Source of the DNA: Actinoplanes auranticolor
GTDB lineage: Bacteria; Actinomycetota; Actinomycetes; Mycobacteriales; Micromonosporaceae
Assembly: GCF_018332655.1 (NCBI RefSeq)
Contig: NZ_BOQL01000035.1
Coordinates: forward strand, 1-58,979
Direction: 5' to 3'
DNA length: 58,979 nt
A model generated the notes under the pieces. It saw only the letters and a list, made by a program, of their open reading frames with translations, was not told the DNA's origin and made no database searches. This document shows positions 40,252-48,884 of the stretch, piece after piece. The position numbers were made by a program, and so were the translations under genes. Position 1 is the stretch's first letter. Every line of letters starts with the position of its first letter.

Positions 40252-41607
40252 GTGACAGATGTCATCAATCCCGCTACGGGGACGGTGCTCACCTCCGTAC
40301 CGTCGCTCGGTCCGGCCGAAACCGACGCCGCGATCGAGCGGGCGCAGCGAGCTTTCGCATCCTGGCGTCTGGTGGCGCCCGGGGACCGGGCGCGGCTGCT
40401 GCGGCGCTTCGCCGCGGTCGTCGACGACCACCTCGAGGAACTCGCCGCGCTGGAGGTCGGCAACGCCGGGCACACGATCGGCAACGCCCGCTGGGAGGCC
40501 GGCAACGTCCGGGACGTCCTGAACTACTACGCGGGGGCGCCGGAGCGACTGTCCGGCCGGCAGATCCCGGTGGCCGGCGGCCTGGACGTGACGTTCCACG
40601 AGCCACTCGGCGTGGTCGGCATCATCGTGCCGTGGAACTTCCCGATGCCGATCGCCGGCTGGGGCTTCGCCCCGGCGCTCGCGGCCGGCAACACCGTCGT
40701 GCTCAAGCCGGCCGAGCTCACCCCGCTGACCGCCATCCGGCTCGGCGAGCTGGCGCTCGAGGCGGGCCTGCCGGAGGGGGTGTTCACCGTGCTGCCGGGC
40801 AAGGGCAGCGTGGTCGGGCAACGCTTCGTCACCCATCCGGCGGTCCGCAAGGTCTGCTTCACCGGCTCCACCGGGGTCGGGAAGTCGATCATGGCCGGCT
40901 GTGCCGACCAGGTGAAACGGGTGACGCTCGAGCTCGGCGGCAAGAGCGCCAACATCGTCTTCGCCGACGCCGACCTGGAACGTGCCGCCGCGGCGGCACC
41001 CGGCGGGGTCTTCGACAACGCCGGCCAGGACTGCTGCTCACGGTCCCGGCTGCTGGTCCAGGAGTCGGTGTACGACCGTTTCCTCGCCCTGCTGGAGCCG
41101 GCCGTCAAGGCGTTCCGGGTGCAGGACCCCGCCCTGGAGACCGCCGAGATGGGCCCGCTGATCTCCGCCGGGCACCGGGACAAGGTGGCGTCGTACACCG
41201 CTGACGCCGACGTCGCGTTCGCCGGGCAGGCACCCACCGGCGACGGCTGGTGGTTCCCGCCGACCGTGCTGCTCGCCCACTCGACCGGTGACCCGCACTG
41301 GCGGGAGGAGGTCTTCGGGCCGGTGCTGTCGGTGCTGCCCTTCCGCGACGAGGAGGAAGCGGTCCGGCTGGCCAACGACACCGAGTACGGCCTCTCGGGT
41401 TCGATCTGGACCCGCGACCTGGGGCGGGCGCTGCGGGTCTCGCGCGGAGTCGAGACCGGCAACCTGAGCGTCAATTCGCACTCGTCGGTGCGCTACTGGA
41501 CGCCGTTCGGCGGGATGAAGCAGTCCGGCCTCGGCCGCGAGCTCGGTCCCGACGCACTGCTGTCCTTCACCGACGTCAAGAACGTCTTCATCTCGACGGA
41601 AGCCTGA
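40252..41607 (+). CDS. NAD(P)-dependent aldehyde dehydrogenase
   Basis: 451 residues from GTG 40252 (MTDVINPATG), with GGGGG just upstream. A GTG at 40201 overlaps the ligase stop as GTGA but would add 17 residues with poor codon bias. Motifs are VPWNFPMPIAGWGFAPALAA, FTGSTGVGKSIM, the glutamate of TLELGGKSANIVF and the cysteine in FDNAGQDCCSRSR. It should oxidise the aldehyde made from the gamma-glutamyl-amine or a free amino aldehyde. It is part of the amine cluster. Confidence 0.93.
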   Translation: MTDVINPATGTVLTSVPSLGPAETDAAIERAQRAFASWRLVAPGDRARLLRRFAAVVDDHLEELAALEVGNAGHTIGNARWEAGNVRDVLNYYAGAPERLSGRQIPVAGGLDVTFHEPLGVVGIIVPWNFPMPIAGWGFAPALAAGNTVVLKPAELTPLTAIRLGELALEAGLPEGVFTVLPGKGSVVGQRFVTHPAVRKVCFTGSTGVGKSIMAGCADQVKRVTLELGGKSANIVFADADLERAAAAAPGGVFDNAGQDCCSRSRLLVQESVYDRFLALLEPAVKAFRVQDPALETAEMGPLISAGHRDKVASYTADADVAFAGQAPTGDGWWFPPTVLLAHSTGDPHWREEVFGPVLSVLPFRDEEEAVRLANDTEYGLSGSIWTRDLGRALRVSRGVETGNLSVNSHSSVRYWTPFGGMKQSGLGRELGPDALLSFTDVKNVFISTEA

Positions 41608-41617
41608 GAGGTCAGCT

Positions 41618-42382
41618 GTGGAGCGTTTGCAGGATCGGGTCGCCGTCATCACCGGTGCCGGGAGCGGCATCGGGCTGGCCACCGTCCGCCGGTTCGCGGC
41701 CGAGGGGGCCAAGGTCGTCTGCGTCGACATCTCGGCGGACGCGGGCAAGGCCGCCGCCGACGAGGCGGGCGGCGAGTTCGTCGCTTGTGACGTCACCGAC
41801 GAGGAGGCGGTCAAGGCGCTGTTCGACGGGGTGGCCGAGCGGTACGGCCGGGTCGACATCGCGTTCAACAACGCCGGGATCTCGCCGCCCGACGACGACT
41901 CGATCCTCGTCACCGGCCTGGACGCGTGGGAGCGGGTGCTGCGGGTGAACACCACGAGCGTGTTCTTCTGCTGCAAGTACGCGATCCCGCACATGCAGCG
42001 CCAGGGCAAGGGGTCGATCATCAACACCGCGTCGTTCGTGGCGCTGCTGGGCGCGGCGACCTCGCAGATCGCGTACACCGCGAGCAAGGGCGGGGTGCTG
42101 GCGATGACCCGGGAGCTGGGTGTGCAGTTCGCCCGCGAGGGCATCCGGATCAACGCCCTGTGCCCCGGACCGGTCGCGACGCCGCTGCTCATGGACCTGT
42201 TCGCCAAGGATCCGGAGCGGGCCGCGCGCCGGCTGGTGCACGTGCCGATGGGCCGCTTCGCCGAGCCGGCCGAGATCGCCGCCGCGGTCGCGTTCCTGGC
42301 CAGCGACGACGCGTCGTTCATGACCGCGTCCCAGTTCGTCGTCGACGGTGGCATCACCGGTGCGTATGTAACTCCGCTGTAG
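41618..42382 (+). CDS. FabG-like short-chain dehydrogenase
   Basis: 254 residues from GTG 41618, with GAGAGG upstream. The classical SDR core is VAVITGAGSGIGLATVRRFA, then IAFNNAGISPPDDDS and the catalytic YTASKGGVLAMTREL; the C-terminus FMTASQFVVDGGITG is typical. It follows the aldehyde dehydrogenase by 10 nt. In the gamma-glutamyl pathway it could oxidise an alcohol to the aldehyde used by its neighbour, which would suit ethanolamine-derived substrates; that assignment is inference. A terminator lies 122 nt downstream. Confidence 0.92.
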   Translation: MERLQDRVAVITGAGSGIGLATVRRFAAEGAKVVCVDISADAGKAAADEAGGEFVACDVTDEEAVKALFDGVAERYGRVDIAFNNAGISPPDDDSILVTGLDAWERVLRVNTTSVFFCCKYAIPHMQRQGKGSIINTASFVALLGAATSQIAYTASKGGVLAMTRELGVQFAREGIRINALCPGPVATPLLMDLFAKDPERAARRLVHVPMGRFAEPAEIAAAVAFLASDDASFMTASQFVVDGGITGAYVTPL

Positions 42383-42504
42383 CGGTTTAGCACCCCCGGG
42401 CAGCGGAGAGAAGACAAGTACGTCCAGTTCACGCCGGACGCAGGGGTCGAATCTCCGCCCGCGCACGCTGCGATCGCTGTACGGGTGGTTCGAAGGGCCC
42501 GGGC

Positions 42505-42533
42505 GCGGCGCCGACTCGTGGAGTCGGCGCCGC
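42505..42533 (+). terminator. Perfect 13-bp hairpin after the SDR gene
   Basis: GCGGCGCCGACTC and GAGTCGGCGCCGC flank a GTG loop. It is the strongest stem in this region and likely ends the ligase-dehydrogenase-SDR transcript before the amidotransferase genes. Confidence 0.8.
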
Positions 42534-42622
42534 TCACTAATTCGCGGCGCTCGTCCGGTCCGGCGAGCGGATCACCCACTCGGTCGACGTCATCCGAACA
42601 GGACGTGGATACCGTGGTCAAG

Positions 42623-43306
42623 ATGCGACCCGTCATCGGCATCACCACCTATGTGGAGCCCGCCACCTGGGGTGTCTGGCACAACCTGCCCACCACGCTG
42701 GTGCCGCACGACTACGTCGCCGCGGTCACCGGGGCCGGCGGCCGGGCCGTGCTGCTGCCACCGGACGACCTCGACACCGACGTGCTGCGCATCCTGGACG
42801 GGCTGGTGCTCAGCGGCGGGTCCGACCTCGGCCCGGAGCTCTACGGCGCCCCGGCCGCCCCGCAGACGGTCACCCGGCCCGAGCGCGACGCCGCCGAGAT
42901 GCTGCTCGCCCGCGCGGCCCTCACCCGGGACCTGCCGGTGCTCGGCGTCTGCCGGGGCATGCAGCTGCTGACCGTCGCCGGGGGCGGCACCCTGCACCAG
43001 CACCTGCCCGACGTGCTGGGTCACGACCGGCACCGCCCGGCGCCCGGGGTCTACGGCGAGCACGAGGCCGGCTTCACCCCCGGCAGCCGGATCGCCGGCC
43101 TGATGGGCGAGGACACCCGGGTGCACTGCTTCCACCACCAGGGCGTCGACGACCCGGGCACGCTGACCGTCACCGGCCGGGCCGAGGACGGGACCGTCGA
43201 GGCGGTCGAGGACCCGAGGCACCGGTTCGTGCTCGGCGTGCAGTGGCACCCCGAGGTGACCAGGGACAAACGGCTGTTCGGGGCCCTGGTCGAGGCGGCG
43301 GCCTAA
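42623..43306 (+). CDS. Class I glutamine amidotransferase-like gamma-glutamyl hydrolase (PuuD-like), copy 1
   Basis: 227 residues from ATG 42623; a GTG 9 nt earlier is also possible. The nucleophile is in LPVLGVCRGMQLLTVAGGGT and the His-Glu pair in GVQWHPEV. The opening MRPVIGITTY and loop DGLVLSGGSDLGPELYG match Peptidase_C26/PuuD enzymes, which release glutamate from gamma-glutamyl-aminobutyrate or similar. It would finish the pathway begun by the GlnA4-like ligase. TACCGT lies 7 nt before the ATG, so the mRNA may be leaderless. Confidence 0.9.
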   Translation: MRPVIGITTYVEPATWGVWHNLPTTLVPHDYVAAVTGAGGRAVLLPPDDLDTDVLRILDGLVLSGGSDLGPELYGAPAAPQTVTRPERDAAEMLLARAALTRDLPVLGVCRGMQLLTVAGGGTLHQHLPDVLGHDRHRPAPGVYGEHEAGFTPGSRIAGLMGEDTRVHCFHHQGVDDPGTLTVTGRAEDGTVEAVEDPRHRFVLGVQWHPEVTRDKRLFGALVEAAA

Positions 43307-43364
43307 GACATCCGGCGCGGGCGCCGATACGCAGGTTCTACGAACGAAGGAGGATCGCACCAGC

Positions 43365-44114
43365 ATGCGCAGGCCCTTGATCGGACTGACCGCGTACGCG
43401 CAGCATGTCCAGTACGGCAGCAACGAACAGGTCGTCGGCATGCTGCCGATGTCCTACGTCCGGGCGGTGCACGCCACCGGGGGACGGGCGGTGCTGATCA
43501 CCCCGGATGATCCCGGCACCGACGTGCTGGAGTCGCTCGACGGGATCGTCTTCGCCGGAGGCGGTGACGTCGACCCGGCCAACTGGGGCGCCGAGCCGCA
43601 CCCGGCCACCGACTCGGACCCGGTCCGGGACGCCTCCGAGCTGCTCCTCATGCGCGCCGCGCTCGACGCAGACCTGCCCGTGCTCGGCGTCTGCCGGGGC
43701 CTGCAGGTGATGGCCGTGGCCACCGGCGGCTCCCTGCACCAGCACCTGCCCGACCTGGTGGGCCACGACCGGCACCGGGCCGCGGCCGGCACCGACCCGC
43801 TCGCGGTGGACTCCTCGGCGTTCGGCCGGCACGACGTGGTGCTGACCCCCGGCTCGGCGGCACGGTCCCTGCTCGGCGCCCGGCTGACCGTGAACTCGTT
43901 CCACCACCAGGCGATCGACGATCCCGGCAGCTTCACGGTGGTCGGCCGCTGCCCCGACGACCGGGTCGTCGAGATCATCGAGGACCGCAACCGGTCGTTC
44001 GCGCTGGGCGTCCAGTGGCACCCCGAGCGCACCGGTGACCTGCGGGTCTTCGCCGCGCTGGTCGAGGCGGCCGCGGACAGCTCCGGGCTGGGCCGTACCG
44101 CGCTGGCCGCCTGA
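43365..44114 (+). CDS. PuuD-like gamma-glutamyl hydrolase, copy 2
   Basis: 249 residues from ATG 43365, with GGAGG 9 nt upstream. It is a clear paralogue of the previous gene, with LPVLGVCRGLQVMAVATGGS, GVQWHPER, and the same FHHQAIDDPGSFTV loop (FHHQGVDDPGTLTV in copy 1). It is longer by about 20 residues near the middle and at the end. The two copies differ enough to have distinct gamma-glutamyl substrates. It ends 3 nt before the convergent HD gene. Confidence 0.9.
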   Translation: MRRPLIGLTAYAQHVQYGSNEQVVGMLPMSYVRAVHATGGRAVLITPDDPGTDVLESLDGIVFAGGGDVDPANWGAEPHPATDSDPVRDASELLLMRAALDADLPVLGVCRGLQVMAVATGGSLHQHLPDLVGHDRHRAAAGTDPLAVDSSAFGRHDVVLTPGSAARSLLGARLTVNSFHHQAIDDPGSFTVVGRCPDDRVVEIIEDRNRSFALGVQWHPERTGDLRVFAALVEAAADSSGLGRTALAA

Positions 44115-44117
44115 AAG

Positions 44118-44690
44118 TCAGACCGTGACCGGATGCGCCGCCTGAAAAGCCAGCCGCTCGTCCGCGCCGGCGGCCAGGCTCTGCAGCATGTCGTCCAGCA
44201 CGAGGAACGCCTCCCAGGGGGCCCCGCCGAGGTGGCCGCCGACCCGATCCTCCAGCCCGGTGATCCGGGCGCCCTTCCACACCTTGTCCGCCAGGCTGAC
44301 CAGCAGGTCGTCCAGCGCGACCTCCGGCGCGTCCCAGCTGCCGTGGCTGCCCGCGAAGCGGGCCAGGTGCGCCGGTACGCCGTAGCGCAGCAGCAGGTCC
44401 CGGCCCGCCTCCTCGTGCCGGTGTCCGGGCGCGGACAGCTCGGCCACGTGCAGGATCTTGCCGATGTCGTGCGTCGCCGCGCCGAACAGCACCGCGGTGG
44501 TGTCGAACTCCAGATCCGGCCGGCGCCGCCCCAGCACGTCGGTCAGCGACCAGGCGACGTCGTGCACCGCGCGCAGATGCGCACCCAGCCGGGGCGGTGC
44601 GTCCAGGGCCCGCAACAGCTCGGCGGCCGGTTCGGGCAACGGTCTCAGGTTCGATTCGGTCAACGCGCGGTGCAGGGCGGGCGATGTCAC
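44118..44690 (-). CDS. HD-domain phosphohydrolase-like protein
   Basis: 190 residues from GTG 44690. The HD pair is in VLFGAATHDIGKILHVAELS, with an upstream histidine in HLRAVHDVAW and a later HEEAGRDLL, a usual metal-binding layout. HD proteins hydrolyse nucleotides or phosphodiesters. It is too short for a RelA or HD-GYP enzyme; substrate unknown. It diverges by 86 nt from the giant kinase fusion, so the two could share control. Confidence 0.8.
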   Translation of the reverse strand: MTSPALHRALTESNLRPLPEPAAELLRALDAPPRLGAHLRAVHDVAWSLTDVLGRRRPDLEFDTTAVLFGAATHDIGKILHVAELSAPGHRHEEAGRDLLLRYGVPAHLARFAGSHGSWDAPEVALDDLLVSLADKVWKGARITGLEDRVGGHLGGAPWEAFLVLDDMLQSLAAGADERLAFQAAHPVTV

Positions 44691-44776
44691 GCGGGCAAGG
44701 TTAGCTACGGCTGAAAGCCGTCGCTGTCGGTGTTACCGTGCAGCCCTGTCGGCCGGAGGAATCCGCAGGAGGACGT

Positions 44777-47700
44777 ATGGGGGCCAGCGCGGGCGATGCC
44801 CTGCCGCAGCGGTTGCGGACGGCGTTCGAGCGCGGTGGTGAGATGGGCCGGCGCATGCTCGATCTCGACTGGTCCGCGACCCCGCTGGGCGGCCCGGCCG
44901 GCTGGCCGCCGGAGCTCGCTGACGCCGTCGCCCGGATGCTCGCCTCCAAGGCGCAGATCGTGCTGTTCTGGGGCCCGGACCACTGCGCGCTCTACAACGA
45001 CGCCTACATCCCCACGATGGGCAGCAAGCACCCCGGCCACGTGGGCCGTCCCGGCCGGGAGATGTGGCCCGAGACCTGGGCGGTGCTGCAGAAGCTCTTC
45101 GACGGGGTGAAGGACCGGGACGAGTCGTTCTGGGCCGCCGACCTGCTCTTCATGCTCGAGCGTTTCGGTTTCCTCGAGGAGACGTACTTCGACGTCTCCT
45201 ACGACCCGATCCGGACCGCCGAGGGCGCCGTGGGCGGCATCTTCTGCATCGTCAGCGACACCACGGGCCGGGTGCTGGCCGACCGCCGGGTCCGTACGCT
45301 CAGCGCCCTGGGCTCCCGGCTGGCCGACTCGCCCGACCAGGACGCCCTCGGCACCCAGGTCGCGCAGGTCCTCGGCGAGAACGACGCCGACGTGCCGTTC
45401 GCCCTCCTCTACCTGGACGACCCCGACGGCGGTGGCGTGCCGGCCGTGGCCGGAGTGTGCGGGCTCCCGCCGTCCGCCTGCCGACCGCTCGATCCCCGGG
45501 TGCGTAAGGTCGTCGAGGCGGTCATGCGGTCCGACGAGGCGGAGACCATCGCCGCCGGCACCGTGGCCCATCCACCGCCCTTGTCGGCCGCCGACCAGGC
45601 CCTGGTGCTGCCCATCGGGGCCGGCACCAGCGGCGCCGGAGCGCTGGTGGTGGGGGTGAGCCGGTTCCTGGCCCTGGACCGCGGCTACCGGGACTTCCTC
45701 GAGCTCGCCACCGCGCAGATCTCCCGGGCGGTGGCCAACGTGCGGGCCTACCAGCAGGAGCGCCGCCGGGCCGCCGAGTTGGCCGCCCTGGACACGGCCA
45801 AGACCAACTTCTTCTCCAACGTCAGCCACGAGTTCCGTACCCCGCTGACCCTGATCCTCGGCCCGCTGGAGGAACTGCTCAGCGACCACGGGCTCACCCC
45901 CGAGGCGCGTGAGCGCCTGGTGCCGATGCAGCGCAACGGCCTGCGGCTGCTCAAGCTGGTCAACACGGTGCTGGACTTCTCCCGGCTGGAGTCCGGCCGG
46001 CTGCGCGCCGCCTACCGGCCGACCGACCTGGCCGACTACACCGCCCGGCTGGCCAGCACCTTCCGCTCCGCGGCCGAACGGGCCGGGCTGCGGCTCGACA
46101 TCCAGTGCCCGCCGTTGCCGGCGCCGGTGCACGTGGACCGCGAGATGTGGGAGAAGATCGTCTTCAACCTGCTCTCCAACGCGGTGAAGTACACGCCGGC
46201 CGGCGGGATCACGGTCCGGGTCGGTGCCCGCGACGGCGCCGCGGTGCTCGAGGTGACCGACACCGGCGTCGGCGTGTCCGAGCAGGAGCAGCAGCTGCTC
46301 TTCGACCGCTTCCACCGGGTGACCGGCGCCTGGGCGCGCAGCCACGAGGGCACCGGCATCGGCCTGGCCCTGGTCCGCGAGCTGGCCGAGCTGCACGGCG
46401 GTACGGCCACCGCAAGCAGCGAGCTCGGCGTGGGCAGCACGTTCTCCGTGCGCATCCCCCTCGGTACGGCCCACCTGCCGGCCGACCGGATCATCAACGA
46501 ACAACCGTCCGCGCTGCCCGAGGAGCAGTCCCGGCTCTACGTCGAGGAGGCGCACTGGTGGGTGGGCGACACCGCGCCGGCCCCCGTCGCGCCGGGCGAG
46601 GTGCAGGCCGGCCGGCGCGGCCGGGTGCTGCTCGCCGACGACAACGTGGACCTGCGCGATCACGTCTCCCGGCTGCTGCGGCCGTCCTTCGACGTCACCA
46701 GCGTGTCGGACGGGCTGGAGGCGCTGGAACTGGCCCGTACCGAGCAGTTCGACCTGGTGCTGACCGACATCATGATGCCCCGGATGGACGGCTTCGGCCT
46801 GATCCGGGCGCTGCGCGCGGACGAGCGCACCCGGGACGTGCCGATCGTGGTGCTCTCCGCCCGCGCCGGTGAGGAGGCGTCGGTCGAGGGCCTGGCCGCG
46901 GGCGCGGACGACTACCTGGTCAAGCCGTTCTCCGTGCGGGACCTGACCGCGCGGGTCCGGGCCAACCTGGAGCTCGGGCAGACCCGCCGGCAGATCATCA
47001 GCCGGCTGCGCGGCCTGGTCGACGCGGCCGCGGCGGTCAACACCGTCAGCACCACCGCCGAGGTGCTCGCCGTCGCCGCCCGCCACGTCCGGGCGATGAC
47101 GTCGGCCGGCCGGGTCGTGCTGACCGCCCCCGGCGCCCGCGCCGAGGTGGACGGCGGCGCCGGCGGCTCGGCCGCCCCGGACGTCGTGCTGCCGCTGCCG
47201 GACACCTCCGGCGCGCCGCTCGGCGAGCTCAGCGTCTGGTCCGGATCGGACGGTCCCCCGGAGCCGGCGCTGCTCACCCAGCTCGCCCGCCTGATCGGCC
47301 TGCGGCTGGGCAACGCCCGGCTCTACGAGGCCGAGCACCGCATCGCCAGCACGCTGCAGCACAGCCTGCTGCCGCAGTCGCTGCCCCGGGTGCCCGGCGC
47401 GATCGTGGCGAGCCGCTACCTGCCGGGCAGCACCGAGGCCGAGGTCGGCGGCGACTGGTACGACGTCATCCTCGCGCCGGACGACCAGCTCGTGCTGGTC
47501 ATCGGGGACGTGGTGGGCAAGGGGGTGCAGGCCGCGGCGGTGATGGGACAGCTGCGCAACGCGCTGCGGGCGTACATCCTCGAGGGCTTCGACTGCGGTG
47601 AGGCGCTGACCCGGCTGAACCGGCTGGTGGACAACCTGGGCCGGCGCCAGTTCGCCACCGTGGTCTGCGTCCGCTTCGACATCCGGAACAGGCGACTTCA

Positions 47701-48418
47701 CTTCTCGTCGGCCGGGCACCCGTCCCCGATGCTCGCCGCGCCGGGGGAGAAGGGCGAGTTGCTCTACTCCGGCGCGCTCGGCCCGCCGATCGGCGCGCTC
47801 AAGGACGTGACGTACCCGACGCTGACCGCGGCCCTCGAGCCCGGTCACCGGCTGCTGCTCTACACCGACGGGCTGGTCGAGGACCGCCGGCTGGGTATCG
47901 ACCGGGGCCTGGCCGAGGTCCGGGCGGAGCTCGCCGAGCCGGCCGAACACGTCGAGGACCTGCTCGACCGGCTGCTGGCCAAGGCGGCGCAGCAGACCCG
48001 CCGGGACGACATCGCGCTGCTCGCCCTGCAGGCCACCGAGCCACGCAAGTTCGAGCTGCGGCTGCCCGCCGACCCGACCCGGCTGAGCGTGCTGCGCCGG
48101 CGGCTCGAGGACTTCCTCACCGCCCACGGCGTGCCGGAGAACGACATCTTCGACCTGACCGTGGCGATCTCCGAGGCCGCCGCGAACGCGATCGAGCATC
48201 CCGTCGAGCCGGCCGAGCCGGTGATCTCCGTCGAGGTGTCGCTGGACGAGGAATCGGTGCTGGCCACCATCCGTGACACCGGGAGCTGGCGCCCGGCCGG
48301 CGCGGCCGGCTTCCGCGGGCGGGGACTGGCGCTGATCGGCGCACTGTCGGAGCTGTCGGTGGCGCGGACCGGCTCCGGCACGGCCGTGACGCTGCGCCGG
48401 CCGTTGAGCTCCTCCTGA
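44777..48418 (+). CDS. Hybrid sensor kinase - receiver - PP2C phosphatase - anti-sigma kinase fusion
   Basis: 1213 residues from ATG 44777, with AGGAGG 4 nt upstream. Order: PAS-like domain (about 40-150, MLASKAQIVLFWGPDHCALY), GAF-like (170-330), HisKA with His351 (FFSNVSHEFRTPLTLIL), HATPase (NLLSNAVKYTPAGG, DTGVGVSEQEQQ, GTGIGLALVRELAEL), receiver with Asp664 (LVLTDIMMPRMDGFG), a second GAF-like part, SpoIIE/PP2C phosphatase (VGGDWYDVIL near 892, YTDGLVEDR), and an RsbW-type HATPase (AISEAAANAIEHP). No membrane span. It could take a sensory input, phosphorelay it internally, and set both phosphatase and kinase activity on a STAS antagonist such as the one next door. Confidence 0.93.
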   Translation: MGASAGDALPQRLRTAFERGGEMGRRMLDLDWSATPLGGPAGWPPELADAVARMLASKAQIVLFWGPDHCALYNDAYIPTMGSKHPGHVGRPGREMWPETWAVLQKLFDGVKDRDESFWAADLLFMLERFGFLEETYFDVSYDPIRTAEGAVGGIFCIVSDTTGRVLADRRVRTLSALGSRLADSPDQDALGTQVAQVLGENDADVPFALLYLDDPDGGGVPAVAGVCGLPPSACRPLDPRVRKVVEAVMRSDEAETIAAGTVAHPPPLSAADQALVLPIGAGTSGAGALVVGVSRFLALDRGYRDFLELATAQISRAVANVRAYQQERRRAAELAALDTAKTNFFSNVSHEFRTPLTLILGPLEELLSDHGLTPEARERLVPMQRNGLRLLKLVNTVLDFSRLESGRLRAAYRPTDLADYTARLASTFRSAAERAGLRLDIQCPPLPAPVHVDREMWEKIVFNLLSNAVKYTPAGGITVRVGARDGAAVLEVTDTGVGVSEQEQQLLFDRFHRVTGAWARSHEGTGIGLALVRELAELHGGTATASSELGVGSTFSVRIPLGTAHLPADRIINEQPSALPEEQSRLYVEEAHWWVGDTAPAPVAPGEVQAGRRGRVLLADDNVDLRDHVSRLLRPSFDVTSVSDGLEALELARTEQFDLVLTDIMMPRMDGFGLIRALRADERTRDVPIVVLSARAGEEASVEGLAAGADDYLVKPFSVRDLTARVRANLELGQTRRQIISRLRGLVDAAAAVNTVSTTAEVLAVAARHVRAMTSAGRVVLTAPGARAEVDGGAGGSAAPDVVLPLPDTSGAPLGELSVWSGSDGPPEPALLTQLARLIGLRLGNARLYEAEHRIASTLQHSLLPQSLPRVPGAIVASRYLPGSTEAEVGGDWYDVILAPDDQLVLVIGDVVGKGVQAAAVMGQLRNALRAYILEGFDCGEALTRLNRLVDNLGRRQFATVVCVRFDIRNRRLHFSSAGHPSPMLAAPGEKGELLYSGALGPPIGALKDVTYPTLTAALEPGHRLLLYTDGLVEDRRLGIDRGLAEVRAELAEPAEHVEDLLDRLLAKAAQQTRRDDIALLALQATEPRKFELRLPADPTRLSVLRRRLEDFLTAHGVPENDIFDLTVAISEAAANAIEHPVEPAEPVISVEVSLDEESVLATIRDTGSWRPAGAAGFRGRGLALIGALSELSVARTGSGTAVTLRRPLSSS

Positions 48419-48440
48419 CCCGCCTAGCCCCGGCCGGGCC

Positions 48441-48764
48441 TCAGCCGGGCTCGCCCTGGACCAGCCAGGGCTGGGTGCTCAGGCCGGAGATGTCGAGCAC
48501 CCGGCGGACCGGCGCCGACGGGATCACCTCGAAGGCGTCCGGGTAGCGCTCGGCCAGCCGGATCAGCGCGTGGATGGCGGCCGAGTCGAAGAAGGTGACG
48601 GCGCGCAGGTCCAGGGTGGCGCCGCGGGCTCCCTTGCCGGTGGCGGCCTGGTACATCGCGTCGGCGGTGGACATGTCAACCTCGCCGCGTACCACCACGG
48701 TGGCGCGGTCGCCCGTCACGGAGGAACTGGCCGAGAAGTCCGTCTCGGCGCCGTCTTGATCCAC
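48441..48764 (-). CDS. STAS-domain anti-sigma factor antagonist
   Basis: 107 residues from GTG 48764. A single STAS domain with the acceptor serine in TFFDSAAIHALIRLAE and the strand ATVVVRGEVDMSTADAMYQA. It lies tail-to-tail with the kinase-phosphatase fusion, 22 nt apart, and is its obvious candidate substrate. The upstream TAATCG without a Shine-Dalgarno suggests a leaderless mRNA. A second STAS protein is encoded at 16591. Confidence 0.88.
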   Translation of the reverse strand: MDQDGAETDFSASSSVTGDRATVVVRGEVDMSTADAMYQAATGKGARGATLDLRAVTFFDSAAIHALIRLAERYPDAFEVIPSAPVRRVLDISGLSTQPWLVQGEPG

Positions 48765-48872
48765 GCTGACACGATTACACAGGCGCCCGGGGGCGGCAAC
48801 AACGGCCCGGTAAAGGGCCGGCCGAGCTGTTGTCCGCGGTCACACTCCCGCGGTGCCCGCCGGGCTCGGCGA

Positions 48873-48878
48873 TAAGCT
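48873..48878 (+). promoter_or_regulatory. Leaderless -10 box of map
   Basis: TAAGCT ends 6 nt before ATG 48885 and there is no Shine-Dalgarno, so transcription probably starts at the initiation codon. Confidence 0.55.
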
Positions 48879-48884
48879 GGGTCG

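Noticed and set aside
42440..42466. tRNA 3'-end-like sequence (GGGGTCGAATCTCC...GCGC) after the SDR gene
   Set aside because: No matching 5' acceptor arm, D arm or anticodon arm is found upstream, and there is no integrase nearby, so neither a tRNA nor an att site is supported.
44705..48199. 1164-codon open frame opposite the kinase fusion
   Set aside because: It is an antisense frame typical of very GC-rich genes; the plus strand has all domain motifs and codon bias.
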